From positions 33,238-97,237 of the forward strand of contig JALEPZ010000030.1 of assembly GCA_022767125.1 (NCBI GenBank): a stretch of DNA of 64,000 nucleotides, in the 5' to 3' direction. Position 1 is the stretch's first letter. Every line of letters starts with the position of its first letter. The stretch comes from Phocaeicola plebeius (GTDB lineage: Bacteria > Bacteroidota > Bacteroidia > Bacteroidales > Bacteroidaceae). This document shows, in pieces, positions 19,672-29,998 of this stretch. The translations under genes were made by a program, and so were the position numbers. The notes beneath the pieces are model-generated. The model searched no databases, was not told where the DNA came from, and was given only the letters and a program-made list of their open reading frames with translations.

Positions 19672-20778
19672 TTATGTATCCAACAACTCACGATAATAAG
19701 CAAGATACTCTCCGGATGTCTTTGAGATTTCATAACGGCTGAATGTTTTCATTCCTTCCTGACGCATGGCCGTACGTTCTTCTGACGATAGTGCCAAAAA
19801 ACGTTTCAGGGCCTGATAGTAATCCTCCTCGCAGCAAGAAGCAGACAACAGCCCATCTCTCCCATCGGTCAGCACATTCACGATACCTCCTACAGGCGCA
19901 CAAATCGGTACGCACCCCACGGCCAGCGACTCCAGAAGTGTTACAGGAAGCCCTTCCCATCTCGAAGGCAGACAGAAAGCATCCACCTCGCTGAGCAATT
20001 GGGGGATATCATTTCGCTCCCCCAAATACATAATGCGTTCAGACAGATAGGGTACAATCTCCTCATAAGAAACCGTGTTCGTCACCGAACCGGCCAGTAA
20101 CAAGACAATGTCCTCCCCTTCCTCTACCAAGCGTTGCACCACCTTACACAGTACCAACTGGTTCTTCTGCGTATCAATACGGGCTGCATTCAAGAGTACT
20201 GCCGTGTCTTTCGTGCGTCGAGCCGCCTCAATGATGTCCGTGCGCTTAAAAGCATCTGTTTTCGGACGGGGAATACCGTTATACACCAATCTGCTTTCGC
20301 AATGATACAATGCAGTGAATGACGCTTTAGAGATTTCAGAAATCGTCACCGGACGAACAATCCCCTTGCGGAACAGCCATTTTTTAATGCCCAGTAGACG
20401 CGTATCCCAACGGCCGTTCTCCCTGAACGCATCATTGTGGACAGTATATACAAATCTCGTCCTTGATCTTCCAGACAACAGGATAGCCAACAGATAATAA
20501 TAGAGGAAACCATGCAAATGGACCACATCATATTTTCCCTGCCGAATGATTTGCCAGACTAACCACAATTCTTTCAACGAAAAGCCTTGCCGAATCTTAT
20601 GACAAGTAATCCGACGAACTCCGGGCGCCAACTGTCGGTAAAAAACATCCGTTTCCTTCGGTTCGAAGATGGAACAGACCGTTACGTCTTCGGTCTTCAC
20701 CATCTCATTCGCCAGACCGCAAATCATGGCTTCAATGCCTCCTCCTTCCAGAGAGGGATGAATGTGCAGAATCTTCAT
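19672..20778 (-). CDS. Glycosyltransferase family 4/1
   Basis: 368 aa; LHIHPSLEGGGIEAMICGLANEM, PSRWEGLPVTLLESLAVGCVPICAPVGG. Confidence 0.92.
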   Translation of the reverse strand: MKILHIHPSLEGGGIEAMICGLANEMVKTEDVTVCSIFEPKETDVFYRQLAPGVRRITCHKIRQGFSLKELWLVWQIIRQGKYDVVHLHGFLYYYLLAILLSGRSRTRFVYTVHNDAFRENGRWDTRLLGIKKWLFRKGIVRPVTISEISKASFTALYHCESRLVYNGIPRPKTDAFKRTDIIEAARRTKDTAVLLNAARIDTQKNQLVLCKVVQRLVEEGEDIVLLLAGSVTNTVSYEEIVPYLSERIMYLGERNDIPQLLSEVDAFCLPSRWEGLPVTLLESLAVGCVPICAPVGGIVNVLTDGRDGLLSASCCEEDYYQALKRFLALSSEERTAMRQEGMKTFSRYEISKTSGEYLAYYRELLDT

Positions 20779-21905
20779 GCCACTAATGTATTATAAAAAG
20801 TATAGGTCAACCGGTAAATGACACAGGACAACCCGATAAAAAAAATAATCTTCACCAGTTTGGTAAACAGACCGTATTGATACGCATAGGCCATAATAAC
20901 GGTGGAGGGTACCAACGCAAACCGGAGCAAGCGCCCAAACATGATAGAGGTATTTGCCCCGAGATCCACCGCAAAGACAGTAGCCAGCAGCACTAAATAC
21001 ATATCAAACTTAAGAATCGCCTCTATTTCCTTAGGTACTGTATATTCACTCTGTATCTGAAAACTAAGTAATGCACACAAATAATAAGGTATGCGTTCAA
21101 GGGTATAGCCCAACAAGGCTCCCACTCCGCTTTCAACGGATTCCTTATTCATGTATTTCTGTCCGGCTTCCATGGACTTTGAGGACATCTCATCCGCATC
21201 CAGTGCTCCTCCCAAAAATATGCTGATTGCTACACGAGCCATAATGGCTGTAGCAAGGAAAGCCAACACGATATAAAACCAAGAATTCTTGTTGGCGGTT
21301 CTGGAAATGAAACTAAAAATAACCACCAATATCCCCATGGCCGCCGATTTGTGGAAAAAGACAGACACTACCACCAACACGACCCCTAAGACATAAGACA
21401 ATGTCCGGCGATTGGCAAAAGGCCTGCTAATCAAAACGGTACCATACAACATCATCACTACTGCCAGACTGACCCTCGCATAAGCAAACAGCGGTAAAAA
21501 CAAGACCCCAAAAAAGAAACAGGACAAATCGCGGCTAACCTGTAGATGCCGAATGATAAGATATACTAGCAACAACGCTCCCCCAAACACCACGAACCTG
21601 AAAATCAGATAATCTGGACAGTGCAAGATGATCCATATATAAACCGGCTCCAGACTCGTACGCTCACGGTACCACTCACTCTCCCGAATTAACATGAATT
21701 CCCGCTGATACCCAAACCAGTCGTGAATCCAGAAGGAGAACATGGTGAAAAGAAAGATACAGACAATCCCCAGATACAGCCGTTTAGGAGGATTCGGCTG
21801 CAAATTGTAATAAGCCGGCTGCAAAGAATAATAAATAATGGTCAACAGCACCATGTTACTAATGACCAACGCCGGTGTCTGGTTTTCAAACAGCACATTG
21901 CCCAT
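20775..21905 (-). CDS. EpsG-family / Wzy-like polysaccharide polymerase, polytopic membrane protein
   Basis: 376 aa, many hydrophobic segments; SLEPVYIWI, FAYARVSLAVVMMLYG resembling EpsG-type proteins; position in locus. Confidence 0.75.
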   Translation of the reverse strand: MGNVLFENQTPALVISNMVLLTIIYYSLQPAYYNLQPNPPKRLYLGIVCIFLFTMFSFWIHDWFGYQREFMLIRESEWYRERTSLEPVYIWIILHCPDYLIFRFVVFGGALLLVYLIIRHLQVSRDLSCFFFGVLFLPLFAYARVSLAVVMMLYGTVLISRPFANRRTLSYVLGVVLVVVSVFFHKSAAMGILVVIFSFISRTANKNSWFYIVLAFLATAIMARVAISIFLGGALDADEMSSKSMEAGQKYMNKESVESGVGALLGYTLERIPYYLCALLSFQIQSEYTVPKEIEAILKFDMYLVLLATVFAVDLGANTSIMFGRLLRFALVPSTVIMAYAYQYGLFTKLVKIIFFIGLSCVIYRLTYTFYNTLVA

Positions 21906-21910
21906 CAGAC

Positions 21911-23122
21911 CTATTCTTTTTCCAACAACCGACGAATAGCCATAAAGTTACGTTCACTGTTACTTGTATCCTGCAAAGGGAAAAACTCATCGGCTCTCTT
22001 GCGGTACACGTCGGACATCTGAAAGTTATGACGAATCGAACGTTCCAGTATTGACAACAAACCAGCAACCGTATCACACCAGTCTCCCAAACCTTGGTGG
22101 TAGTCATAGTAACCCCGGCAGTAATGCCCCTTCCAGAATGCTTGCTCGTCGAACTGAAAATATACTAGCGGCTTGCGCATATAAGCGAAATCTAATCCCA
22201 CACTACTATAGTCCGTAATCAATAATGCCGACTCTTTCAGCAGCCGCTGTACATCGTAGTGAGCCTTATCAGCAATAAGAATGCAGTCGGGCAATGGTTT
22301 ACTCCGGAACTCATCCACATAGGGCTGCACCTCGTAATGCGGATAGAACACCAATGTCAGGCCATTGTCCTGTAACAACCGGTGCAACCGACCATCCGCC
22401 AACAAAGCAGCATAGGTATGCAGGTAGTCACTCTCCAGAAACGCCTTTTTCTTCAACAACCATTGTCGCCAGGTGGGCATCAGCAGAATCTGCCGTCTGT
22501 TGACCTGCACATCGTGCAACTGGTCATAACGTGCCAACCCTAAATAACGGACGACCCCCTTGGGAAAGCCGAAAGTCGTGGAGATAAACGTATGTTCGGG
22601 CTTGGCCCCACAGACCAGCAGGTCCAAATGGGTCCGGCCAAAATGATACTGGGGCATATCGTTCATAATCACCCCATGCTGTAGCCACACCAGGCGGATG
22701 AGGGGTGCCCATTGGTGATACAACCGACGAAAAGCAGGCACTTCACGTATGTAGTAAGGCAAGTAACCGCCCACATGGGTACTAATGGCGCACGCTGCCT
22801 GCCATATCATCAAATAATGCCGGAACGTTCCAAAGGGCACCAGCCGGTCCTCCCATCCAGACAACTTCTTTCTGTCTTCAGAATCCTTAGAAATGATAAA
22901 CTTAGCATTCACTTCAGGATAATGTTCCATCACATGACGGAACATCCAGTAGCCGTTGTCACGTGCGTCAGTACCTCGCTCAGCGAACAACCAAAGATGC
23001 TTCTCCTTGCGAAAAAAGCGGAACAAGAACCAGCTCAACAAAAAGAGAGAGAATGCCTGGGCCTCTTTCCACCGCAACCGCCACTGGAAAACATGCTTCA
23101 GCCTGTACAATAGATATCTCAT
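21911..23122 (-). CDS. CDP-glycerol glycerophosphotransferase (TagB/TagF-like) family protein
   Basis: 403 aa; WLFAERGTDARDNGYWMFRHVMEHYP, WLQHGVIMND, LLITDYSSVGLDFAYMRKPLVYFQFD. Confidence 0.9.
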   Translation of the reverse strand: MRYLLYRLKHVFQWRLRWKEAQAFSLFLLSWFLFRFFRKEKHLWLFAERGTDARDNGYWMFRHVMEHYPEVNAKFIISKDSEDRKKLSGWEDRLVPFGTFRHYLMIWQAACAISTHVGGYLPYYIREVPAFRRLYHQWAPLIRLVWLQHGVIMNDMPQYHFGRTHLDLLVCGAKPEHTFISTTFGFPKGVVRYLGLARYDQLHDVQVNRRQILLMPTWRQWLLKKKAFLESDYLHTYAALLADGRLHRLLQDNGLTLVFYPHYEVQPYVDEFRSKPLPDCILIADKAHYDVQRLLKESALLITDYSSVGLDFAYMRKPLVYFQFDEQAFWKGHYCRGYYDYHQGLGDWCDTVAGLLSILERSIRHNFQMSDVYRKRADEFFPLQDTSNSERNFMAIRRLLEKE

Positions 23123-23125
23123 AAC

Positions 23126-24412
23126 TTATTGGATATGTGTAATGAAGTCACGCAGCTTTCCGTCCATGGCATGCAGCGACTCTCCCCAACGGATGTCCAC
23201 CTCCAGATCATCGGAAAAATACCTCTTCAGTTCTGCCTCAACATAGGGTTGCAACTCAGGCCGATCCTGCTCAATCCTCAACAAGACATGTCCAGCACGC
23301 TCCTGTACTGCCTGATAATTCAAGGATATCCGATGCGTCAACAGCAGGTTCTTGAACACATAATAGAAAGTCAGACTGGGATAATTCTTCTGTTTCCCTA
23401 CTACCTTCTTTCCTACGCGCCCCATCACGTCCAACAGCACCGGATGCTCGCGACCACAGGGGCACCGGAAACTACGGGGGGCCAGCCGAACCGAATCCCC
23501 TAACCGATAACGGATGATCGGGAACGAACGGGACAGGAGATTGGTCACAACCATCTCCCCATCCACTTCCTCCACCACCACATTCTCCATGTTGATGTGC
23601 ATGTACCCGCCTTCCGGGCATTCATAAGCTATCAGTCCCGATTCACAAGACCCGTATTCGCTAATCATCTTACGACCGAACGCCTTCAACACCTCCTCCT
23701 GATAGGAAGGATAGATTTTCTCTGAAGTTCCCTTCACCATTCTCAACCCGAACTTATGGCTGATGCCCAATTCATTGATCATCTTTGCTACCTCATAGAT
23801 CATAGACGAATAGCCGGAAACGAACGTGGCTCCTTTCAGGCGCTCTACGAACCGCCGTATATGCTGCTCGTCGTAATCAAACAACCGGAAACGATTCTGC
23901 AACCCATCCAGTACCATTGTCTTCCAGCGTTGGGACTTGTCAATATTATACCCCCAAAAATAGCCATTCTTGTCCCAAGGATTGACACCATACCAGGCAT
24001 ACCCTCTGAACATGGCAGCTCGGTTATGCGAGTCCCATTCCTCGTTGCGATAAAAACTCAAGGGCTGTCCTGACGTGCCCGATGTCTCAGCCAGTGTCAC
24101 TGTCCGGAAGGAATACTGCGCCGCAATCTCATCATGGTGCACGCGCAAATCATCCTTACCAAGGAGAGGCAGTACAGACAGGTCGGACACGCTCTGCATT
24201 TTTTCGGGCTTGAATCCTACCTCTTCAAAACGCCTCCGATAAAACGGAGAATGCTTCGAGGCAAAGATACAGAGTTGCTTACATTTCTCCAACTGATAAT
24301 CCTCCAAGGCAGACAAAGTCCATTTATCCGACTTCATCAGAAAGTCCAGATAAGGCGCCAGACTGGGATTGCGCCTTTCCATCCCTAATTTATAAATCCA
24401 TTTATGCAACAT
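23126..24412 (-). CDS. PaaK/CapK-like phenylacetate-CoA ligase family protein (adenylate-forming)
   Basis: 428 aa; AETSGTSGQPLSFYRNEEWDSHNRA, SEYGSCESGLIAYECPEGGYMHINMENVVVE, FPIIRYRLGD. Confidence 0.88.
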   Translation of the reverse strand: MLHKWIYKLGMERRNPSLAPYLDFLMKSDKWTLSALEDYQLEKCKQLCIFASKHSPFYRRRFEEVGFKPEKMQSVSDLSVLPLLGKDDLRVHHDEIAAQYSFRTVTLAETSGTSGQPLSFYRNEEWDSHNRAAMFRGYAWYGVNPWDKNGYFWGYNIDKSQRWKTMVLDGLQNRFRLFDYDEQHIRRFVERLKGATFVSGYSSMIYEVAKMINELGISHKFGLRMVKGTSEKIYPSYQEEVLKAFGRKMISEYGSCESGLIAYECPEGGYMHINMENVVVEEVDGEMVVTNLLSRSFPIIRYRLGDSVRLAPRSFRCPCGREHPVLLDVMGRVGKKVVGKQKNYPSLTFYYVFKNLLLTHRISLNYQAVQERAGHVLLRIEQDRPELQPYVEAELKRYFSDDLEVDIRWGESLHAMDGKLRDFITHIQ

Positions 24413-24436
24413 GATATACCAACTCCTTGTACTTAA

Positions 24437-25483
24437 TCAACTTTTATACTTCTTTTGTCCAAATCCATAATGAGCAATCACTGGGCTCAATCTCAGAATC
24501 GCGGAAATCAGCAGGCAAAATGCAATGATAATGATGGAAACGGCAAAGGAGACCAACAATTCAGAAAACGGTTCCTTATAAAGAGAGAAATCTGGCAATA
24601 CTTCCCCCAAATTGGAAAACACGAAATAATAATGTAGCAGGTAAATGTCAAGCGTCCGTTTACCCACATACTGGGACAATCTGCCCACCACGGTTCCACC
24701 TGAAAAGACAGCTGCATTCTTTCTGAAAAAAGCGAGCACCAGCAACAGACCAGACAAAGCGGTCAATACGCAGAAAAAGGAGGGGGAAAAGTTCCAGAAA
24801 AAGGGGCGGAAGATATTAAAGCTGAAAAAGACCACTATCGCTACCGACACGAGCAACGGGCCGTCCATCAGCCGCTCCCATCGCTCAAAGTGCTTCCTCA
24901 GCCTATTTCCTATCATAAAATAGAAGAAATACTGCCATTGCATAGTCCCTAAAGCGTCAATGATCCGGACATTCACAGGCAGTTCATATCCCAATGGGCC
25001 CAGCACATAAACAGCACAGGCAAAGAGCAGCAGACACACATCCTTCCTCCAACCTCTGATTTGCCACACATCCAGCAAGCATTGAGCTACGATATAAAAA
25101 ACAAAGAACACAAAGAGCGTATAGGTAAACCAATATCCCTCCTTCATCGGATTGCACAGGCTGTCAATGAAGTTCAAACCGCGTAAATACACGCTGACAA
25201 ACAAGAAAACTGTCGGAGTAATCAGCTGCACCATAATCTTTTTTTGCAGGAACCGGACGATATTGCTGAGATTCCAGTGATAACCTGGTTTGAACAACAC
25301 AAAACCACTGACAAAAAAGAACAAAGGCATCCGAAACTCGGTCATCATCTGATTGAACGAAAAGCCTTCATACCCATGCAACCCCAAACAAAACTGGGAA
25401 ACATGTGCCATCACTACCAAAAGCATAGTGAAACCACGCATGGCATCAATGTATTCTATTCTTTGACTTACGAATGCAGACAT
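24437..25483 (-). CDS. Acyltransferase family 3 (membrane O-acyltransferase)
   Basis: Start placed at MSAFVSQRIEYIDAMRGFTMLLVVMAHV; ~10 hydrophobic segments; FRMPLFFFVSGFV. Confidence 0.9.
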   Translation of the reverse strand: MSAFVSQRIEYIDAMRGFTMLLVVMAHVSQFCLGLHGYEGFSFNQMMTEFRMPLFFFVSGFVLFKPGYHWNLSNIVRFLQKKIMVQLITPTVFLFVSVYLRGLNFIDSLCNPMKEGYWFTYTLFVFFVFYIVAQCLLDVWQIRGWRKDVCLLLFACAVYVLGPLGYELPVNVRIIDALGTMQWQYFFYFMIGNRLRKHFERWERLMDGPLLVSVAIVVFFSFNIFRPFFWNFSPSFFCVLTALSGLLLVLAFFRKNAAVFSGGTVVGRLSQYVGKRTLDIYLLHYYFVFSNLGEVLPDFSLYKEPFSELLVSFAVSIIIIAFCLLISAILRLSPVIAHYGFGQKKYKS

Positions 25484-25509
25484 TTTTATTCGAATCTTTA
25501 AAGAATTCC

Positions 25510-26448
25510 TCAAACAAATAATCTGAAAATCATAAACATGCACATATACAAACGCTTGGACAAAGCAGGCTGGTACTTCAGCAAATGACTTCTTCTGATG
25601 CTGTCCACCAACTGATGTGCTGCTTTCTTCTCCATACGGAAAAAACCTTGCTCACGAATAATGCCAAAAGCAATAGTGGAAATAGCCGTCCAACGCTTGA
25701 GTGCCTGATGGTCACTCACTCCTTTCCTCCATTGATAGTATTGCAACGAAGTGATATGATGAGCAAGTCCGGTCAATTGTTCCTTTGCCTCTCTCCGTTT
25801 TCCCGATTTCGTAGCAGACATTGGACGGTAACGGTAGAAATAACCTGTAGATTCAATGAAGCAATAACGACGGACATAAGCCAAGTAATCGAGCGTAAAT
25901 ACATAATCTTCGGCTATTTTCATCTGCTCATCAAAATAAAGGTCTGCCTTATCAATGATGCTTTTCTTAAATAATTTGGAGACAACCAATCCTCTAAATA
26001 GATTAAGCAGTTTACAAACATCCTCACCTTTATAATAATCATACTGTTGATTGATAGAATAGCCGACAGAGTCTTGATAATTCTGACAGCCTCCATGGAT
26101 AAAATCCAGATAAGGATCATCCATGGCAGGTTGCATCAACGAAGCGATGAAATCGGGGGCTATCCAATCGTCACTATCTATGAAGGTCAGCCATTCTCCC
26201 TGTGCCTGTCTTATTCCAATATTCCGAGCACTTCCCACTCCGCCGTTCTCTACATGAAAGACACGAATACGTCCGTCCTTTCGGGCGTACGCATCACAAA
26301 TCTGTCCGCAACGGTCAGGACTGCCATCATCGATCAACAACAATTCCCAGTCCAAAAATGTCTGAGCCAAGACAGAGTCAATGCAGTAGGCAAGATACTC
26401 TTCTACCTGATAAACAGGAATGATAATACTGATTTGGGGGGATATCAT
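25510..26448 (-). CDS. Glycosyltransferase family 2
   Basis: 312 aa; ISIIIPVYQVEEYLAYCIDSVLAQTF, LLIDDGSPDRCGQICD, SARNIGIRQAQGEWLTFIDSDDW. Confidence 0.94.
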   Translation of the reverse strand: MISPQISIIIPVYQVEEYLAYCIDSVLAQTFLDWELLLIDDGSPDRCGQICDAYARKDGRIRVFHVENGGVGSARNIGIRQAQGEWLTFIDSDDWIAPDFIASLMQPAMDDPYLDFIHGGCQNYQDSVGYSINQQYDYYKGEDVCKLLNLFRGLVVSKLFKKSIIDKADLYFDEQMKIAEDYVFTLDYLAYVRRYCFIESTGYFYRYRPMSATKSGKRREAKEQLTGLAHHITSLQYYQWRKGVSDHQALKRWTAISTIAFGIIREQGFFRMEKKAAHQLVDSIRRSHLLKYQPALSKRLYMCMFMIFRLFV

Positions 26449-26475
26449 CCTAAAAAATTAACTGCTAAACTATTA

Positions 26476-27573
26476 TTACAAATCGTCAATCACACGCATC
26501 CACTGTCGCAAGATGCGTTCTGTCCTGAATGAGGAAACTGTATCAAGCGCGTGGGCCGACATCCGTTGACGCAACTCCGTATCCTCCATCATTCGTTGAA
26601 GGATCTTGGCCAATTGAGGGACATCATTAGGAGGAACCAGACATCCGTTAACACCTTCCTGGATAATCTCTCTCGGTCCGTTATCACAATCGAAAGAGAC
26701 AAGCGGCAGGCTCATATTGGCTGCCTCTAAAAGCACCAGTCCCAGTCCTTCATACCGAGAAGAAAGAACAAAAATGCCTGCATTCAGATACTCCTCTTTG
26801 GGATTTTTAGTAGCGGGTACCAGCACGACATTGGTCAGTTTCCAATAACGGAGCTGGTCCTGAAGCATCTGTTTGTCCTCACCGTCTCCAACAATGCGCA
26901 ATGTCCAGTCAGGGAAGCGTTCGGCTATTAAATGCCAGGCTTCAATCAACATATCAAAGCCTTTCTGGTAGCACAGCCTGCCCATCGCCAGCACGACAGG
27001 ACGATCGTGCTGATACCTCTCCACCTCCTCTATCGGGGATGCATTGTAGATCTGTACAACTTTCTCCCCAGGAATCTTGGCATCTTCCTTATACAGGCGT
27101 TCATCATCCTTCGTAAGAACAACCAGCTTGTCCACATCGTGCAACAAATGAGGAAGAATCCGGGCAGAGCAAGCACGCTGTCTGAACCGGCCATAGTAAA
27201 AATGGTCCCATGCGATATGCTTGATGTCCAACTCCTTGGCTATAGGAGCAGAAAAAGGAGTCCGGTCAGTATCCACGTCAATAATCACCTCTATATCCTT
27301 CTTTTTCAGGTACGATTTATACTTGGTCTCCGCATATTTCAGCCCTGGGAAGAACTGATGGACACGCCGTTCCCAAAAACTCCCCAATAAATGACAGATG
27401 TTGACGGCAGCATCAACCGGGTAGAAAAGGGATGCATCTTTATGGGAGAAAAAAGAGCAAATACACACTGTGTACCCCTTTCTCACCAACGAATTGGCCA
27501 GTGTCGTACACATCCTTTCCTCCCCCCCTTTTGAATGGATGTCTGCGATATTGAAACAGATCTTTTTCTTCAT
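26476..27573 (-). CDS. Glycosyltransferase family 4
   Basis: 365 aa; RLCYQKGFDMLIEAWHLIAERFPDWTLRIVGDGED, LSSRYEGLGLVLLEAANMSLPLVSFDC. Confidence 0.94.
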   Translation of the reverse strand: MKKKICFNIADIHSKGGEERMCTTLANSLVRKGYTVCICSFFSHKDASLFYPVDAAVNICHLLGSFWERRVHQFFPGLKYAETKYKSYLKKKDIEVIIDVDTDRTPFSAPIAKELDIKHIAWDHFYYGRFRQRACSARILPHLLHDVDKLVVLTKDDERLYKEDAKIPGEKVVQIYNASPIEEVERYQHDRPVVLAMGRLCYQKGFDMLIEAWHLIAERFPDWTLRIVGDGEDKQMLQDQLRYWKLTNVVLVPATKNPKEEYLNAGIFVLSSRYEGLGLVLLEAANMSLPLVSFDCDNGPREIIQEGVNGCLVPPNDVPQLAKILQRMMEDTELRQRMSAHALDTVSSFRTERILRQWMRVIDDL

Positions 27574-27598
27574 GAAAATGGATGTTTACATTTGTTTA

Positions 27599-28420
27599 TC
27601 ACCACCAAGGCACTACATCCGCTATTCTCCGCAGCCGTGTATTTGCTTCCACAGACTGCAACTTCCGAGCCTCCAGATTTCCCCGAAAGCTCCTGATATG
27701 GAAAGTCGATTGTATGAAATTTCTTACCACCAGATAGTAATATCTCCAGTCTTTGGGCCATCCCTCAATCTCGTAGGTATCGATGGTTCGTTTGCAGGTA
27801 TTCAGCGTAGAGAACCCGTCATAATCCTTATAACAAGCTACCACCCTAGGGAAATAAACAAGACGGCTTCCTTGTTTCTGAGACTGAACGATAAAATTAT
27901 GGTCTGCATTATACTTGTATCTGACGTTGAAACGCATACGTTTCATCAGCGATACCCTGGCGAACAAGGACTGATGACACCATGTGATGTTCGCTGCATG
28001 CTTCGGCTTACAATCCTTATAATAACAGCCAAAGGGATATTTCAGGATAGTATCTCCATAAATAATGTCGTTAGGGGGCGTAAGATCCGCTATATGGAAA
28101 AAATCACGCACTGCATTGGCATCCGCGAACATATCGCCTGCATTCATAAAATTAATCCAATCACCTGTCGCCAATTCAATCCCCTTGTTCATAGCGTCAA
28201 AGATGCCGTTATCCGGCTCGGAACGAACAGTAATGTCGGCCGATGGGAACTCGGCACAAACTTTCTGGATAATGTCCAGTGTGTCATCCTTCGATGCGCC
28301 GTCCACCAGAATATATTCCAGATTGTCATACGACTGGTTGAGCACAGACCGCATGGTAGATGCTATCTCTGCGGCTGCGTTATAACACACAGTAACTACT
28401 GTAATTTTAGGATGCTTCAT
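27599..28420 (-). CDS. Glycosyltransferase family 2 (WcaA/colanic-type)
   Basis: 273 aa; ITVVTVCYNAAAEIASTMRSVLNQSYDNLEYILVDGASKDDT, SEPDNGIFDAMNKGIELATGDWINFMNAGD. Confidence 0.94.
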   Translation of the reverse strand: MKHPKITVVTVCYNAAAEIASTMRSVLNQSYDNLEYILVDGASKDDTLDIIQKVCAEFPSADITVRSEPDNGIFDAMNKGIELATGDWINFMNAGDMFADANAVRDFFHIADLTPPNDIIYGDTILKYPFGCYYKDCKPKHAANITWCHQSLFARVSLMKRMRFNVRYKYNADHNFIVQSQKQGSRLVYFPRVVACYKDYDGFSTLNTCKRTIDTYEIEGWPKDWRYYYLVVRNFIQSTFHIRSFRGNLEARKLQSVEANTRLRRIADVVPWW

Positions 28421-29970
28421 GACTTTCTACGTTTTGCGTTAATTATATCAACCATTCTTACGACCAATGACTTAGCTCCATCCGCCAGCCAATAAAGCAA
28501 TACGGAATACACCACTATGAACCCGGTGGAAATAATGACAGCATAGGCCACCAACGGATATATGCCCTCTGAGGGACAAATCGGTATCCAATCGGCCATA
28601 AAATGCAGCAACAGGAAAGCCGCACCAAAAGCGACGTAATACGGAAACACACCTTTCCAATACTCTTTTGGAGGCAAATGGAAACCCTGACGGTACAGAT
28701 ACACGGGTTTCCAAATGACAACAATGGGAACCAGACTGACAATCTTCCCCACCAGGATGCCAGCCAACCCCCATTCGGAAGCGGCAAGAAGCGTCACCAC
28801 CAGACATATCACACCTTCCGTCCAAGCGGCCCAAAGGTCGCCATAATTACCATAACCAGCATTGAACATATCAACGGCTCCACGGGTCAGCATGATAAAG
28901 GTACTCACCATCAGCAAGATCAAGATGGAGTGGTCCAAGATATATTGGGGACCTACCCACAACGCAATGAAAGGCACCATCAAGTGATAGACGCAGAAGA
29001 CAACTACCCCTCCGATAAAAAAACGTAAGCAGACCAACTCCCAAAAGACTTTCTGGATTTTCTTCCGGTCATTTTCTGCAATCAGATTTCCCACACTGGC
29101 AAACATTCCGTCCATGGCTGTAGAGAACAACATAGTCACCTTCGACACCACCATGACATAGTTGCCATAATACGCCACCATCTTCAGCGAGACAAAGGCA
29201 AACACCAGTATCTGGTCACTTTGACTCAACAGGAAATCCTTGAACTTGTGGATAAAGACCTGTTTTGTCTTCGTAATAATAACAGGATAGTTCCTACGTT
29301 CCCGATGTCCCTTATCAATTGTGGCTTCCAGCCAAGGATAATGCTGCCGGATCTTCCAATTCAGAATCACTGCATAAAGGAGTCCGAAACTCAATTCAAT
29401 AGCTACCCAGGCATACAAGTTGGTGGCATATAAGGCGACCACTACCTGAATAAGTATCTTCACTAAGTTCGCTGTCTGGAAATAGGCAGTCACCACATAT
29501 TTTTTCTGGTCGGCCGTCAACAGGATTTGGCGGAAATTGATAAAATAACCGATTAGCGAAGACAACAAAAAGGCATAAAACGCAAAATATATCAGACTGT
29601 TGTCAAAGATTGACTCTTTGAAGATAAAAGGGAAAAACAAGCTGACCAGAACAGCAATCCCTAAAACGATGGAACCTATCTTGCGGTAATAATACCCAAA
29701 TACCGAGACTATCTCAGAAATGGCTTGCTTGTCGCCCTCCCGCAACGGCTTATAGAGCACAAAACTCACAGCCGAGCCAATGCCCAGTTCGGCCAAGTTG
29801 AGAAGACCTAATATATTCTGTAATGTTCCGGTCAGACCTATGAAATCGGCTCCCAATCTTTCCAGAAAAATCTTGCGGGAAAAAAAGGTAACCACTGTCA
29901 TTAATAGATAGAAGACCAAGTTGACCTTGGTATTCATCCAGGATTTATGAATGCGAGATTCATTTTTCAT
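28417..29970 (-). CDS. Oligosaccharide flippase (Wzx/MOP superfamily)
   Basis: 517 aa, ~12-14 TM; SRKIFLERLGADFIGLTGTLQNILGLLNLAELGIGSAVSF. Confidence 0.9.
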   Translation of the reverse strand: MKNESRIHKSWMNTKVNLVFYLLMTVVTFFSRKIFLERLGADFIGLTGTLQNILGLLNLAELGIGSAVSFVLYKPLREGDKQAISEIVSVFGYYYRKIGSIVLGIAVLVSLFFPFIFKESIFDNSLIYFAFYAFLLSSLIGYFINFRQILLTADQKKYVVTAYFQTANLVKILIQVVVALYATNLYAWVAIELSFGLLYAVILNWKIRQHYPWLEATIDKGHRERRNYPVIITKTKQVFIHKFKDFLLSQSDQILVFAFVSLKMVAYYGNYVMVVSKVTMLFSTAMDGMFASVGNLIAENDRKKIQKVFWELVCLRFFIGGVVVFCVYHLMVPFIALWVGPQYILDHSILILLMVSTFIMLTRGAVDMFNAGYGNYGDLWAAWTEGVICLVVTLLAASEWGLAGILVGKIVSLVPIVVIWKPVYLYRQGFHLPPKEYWKGVFPYYVAFGAAFLLLHFMADWIPICPSEGIYPLVAYAVIISTGFIVVYSVLLYWLADGAKSLVVRMVDIINAKRRKS

Positions 29971-29998
29971 ATCCGATTATTGTTGCTACCACAGTTTT

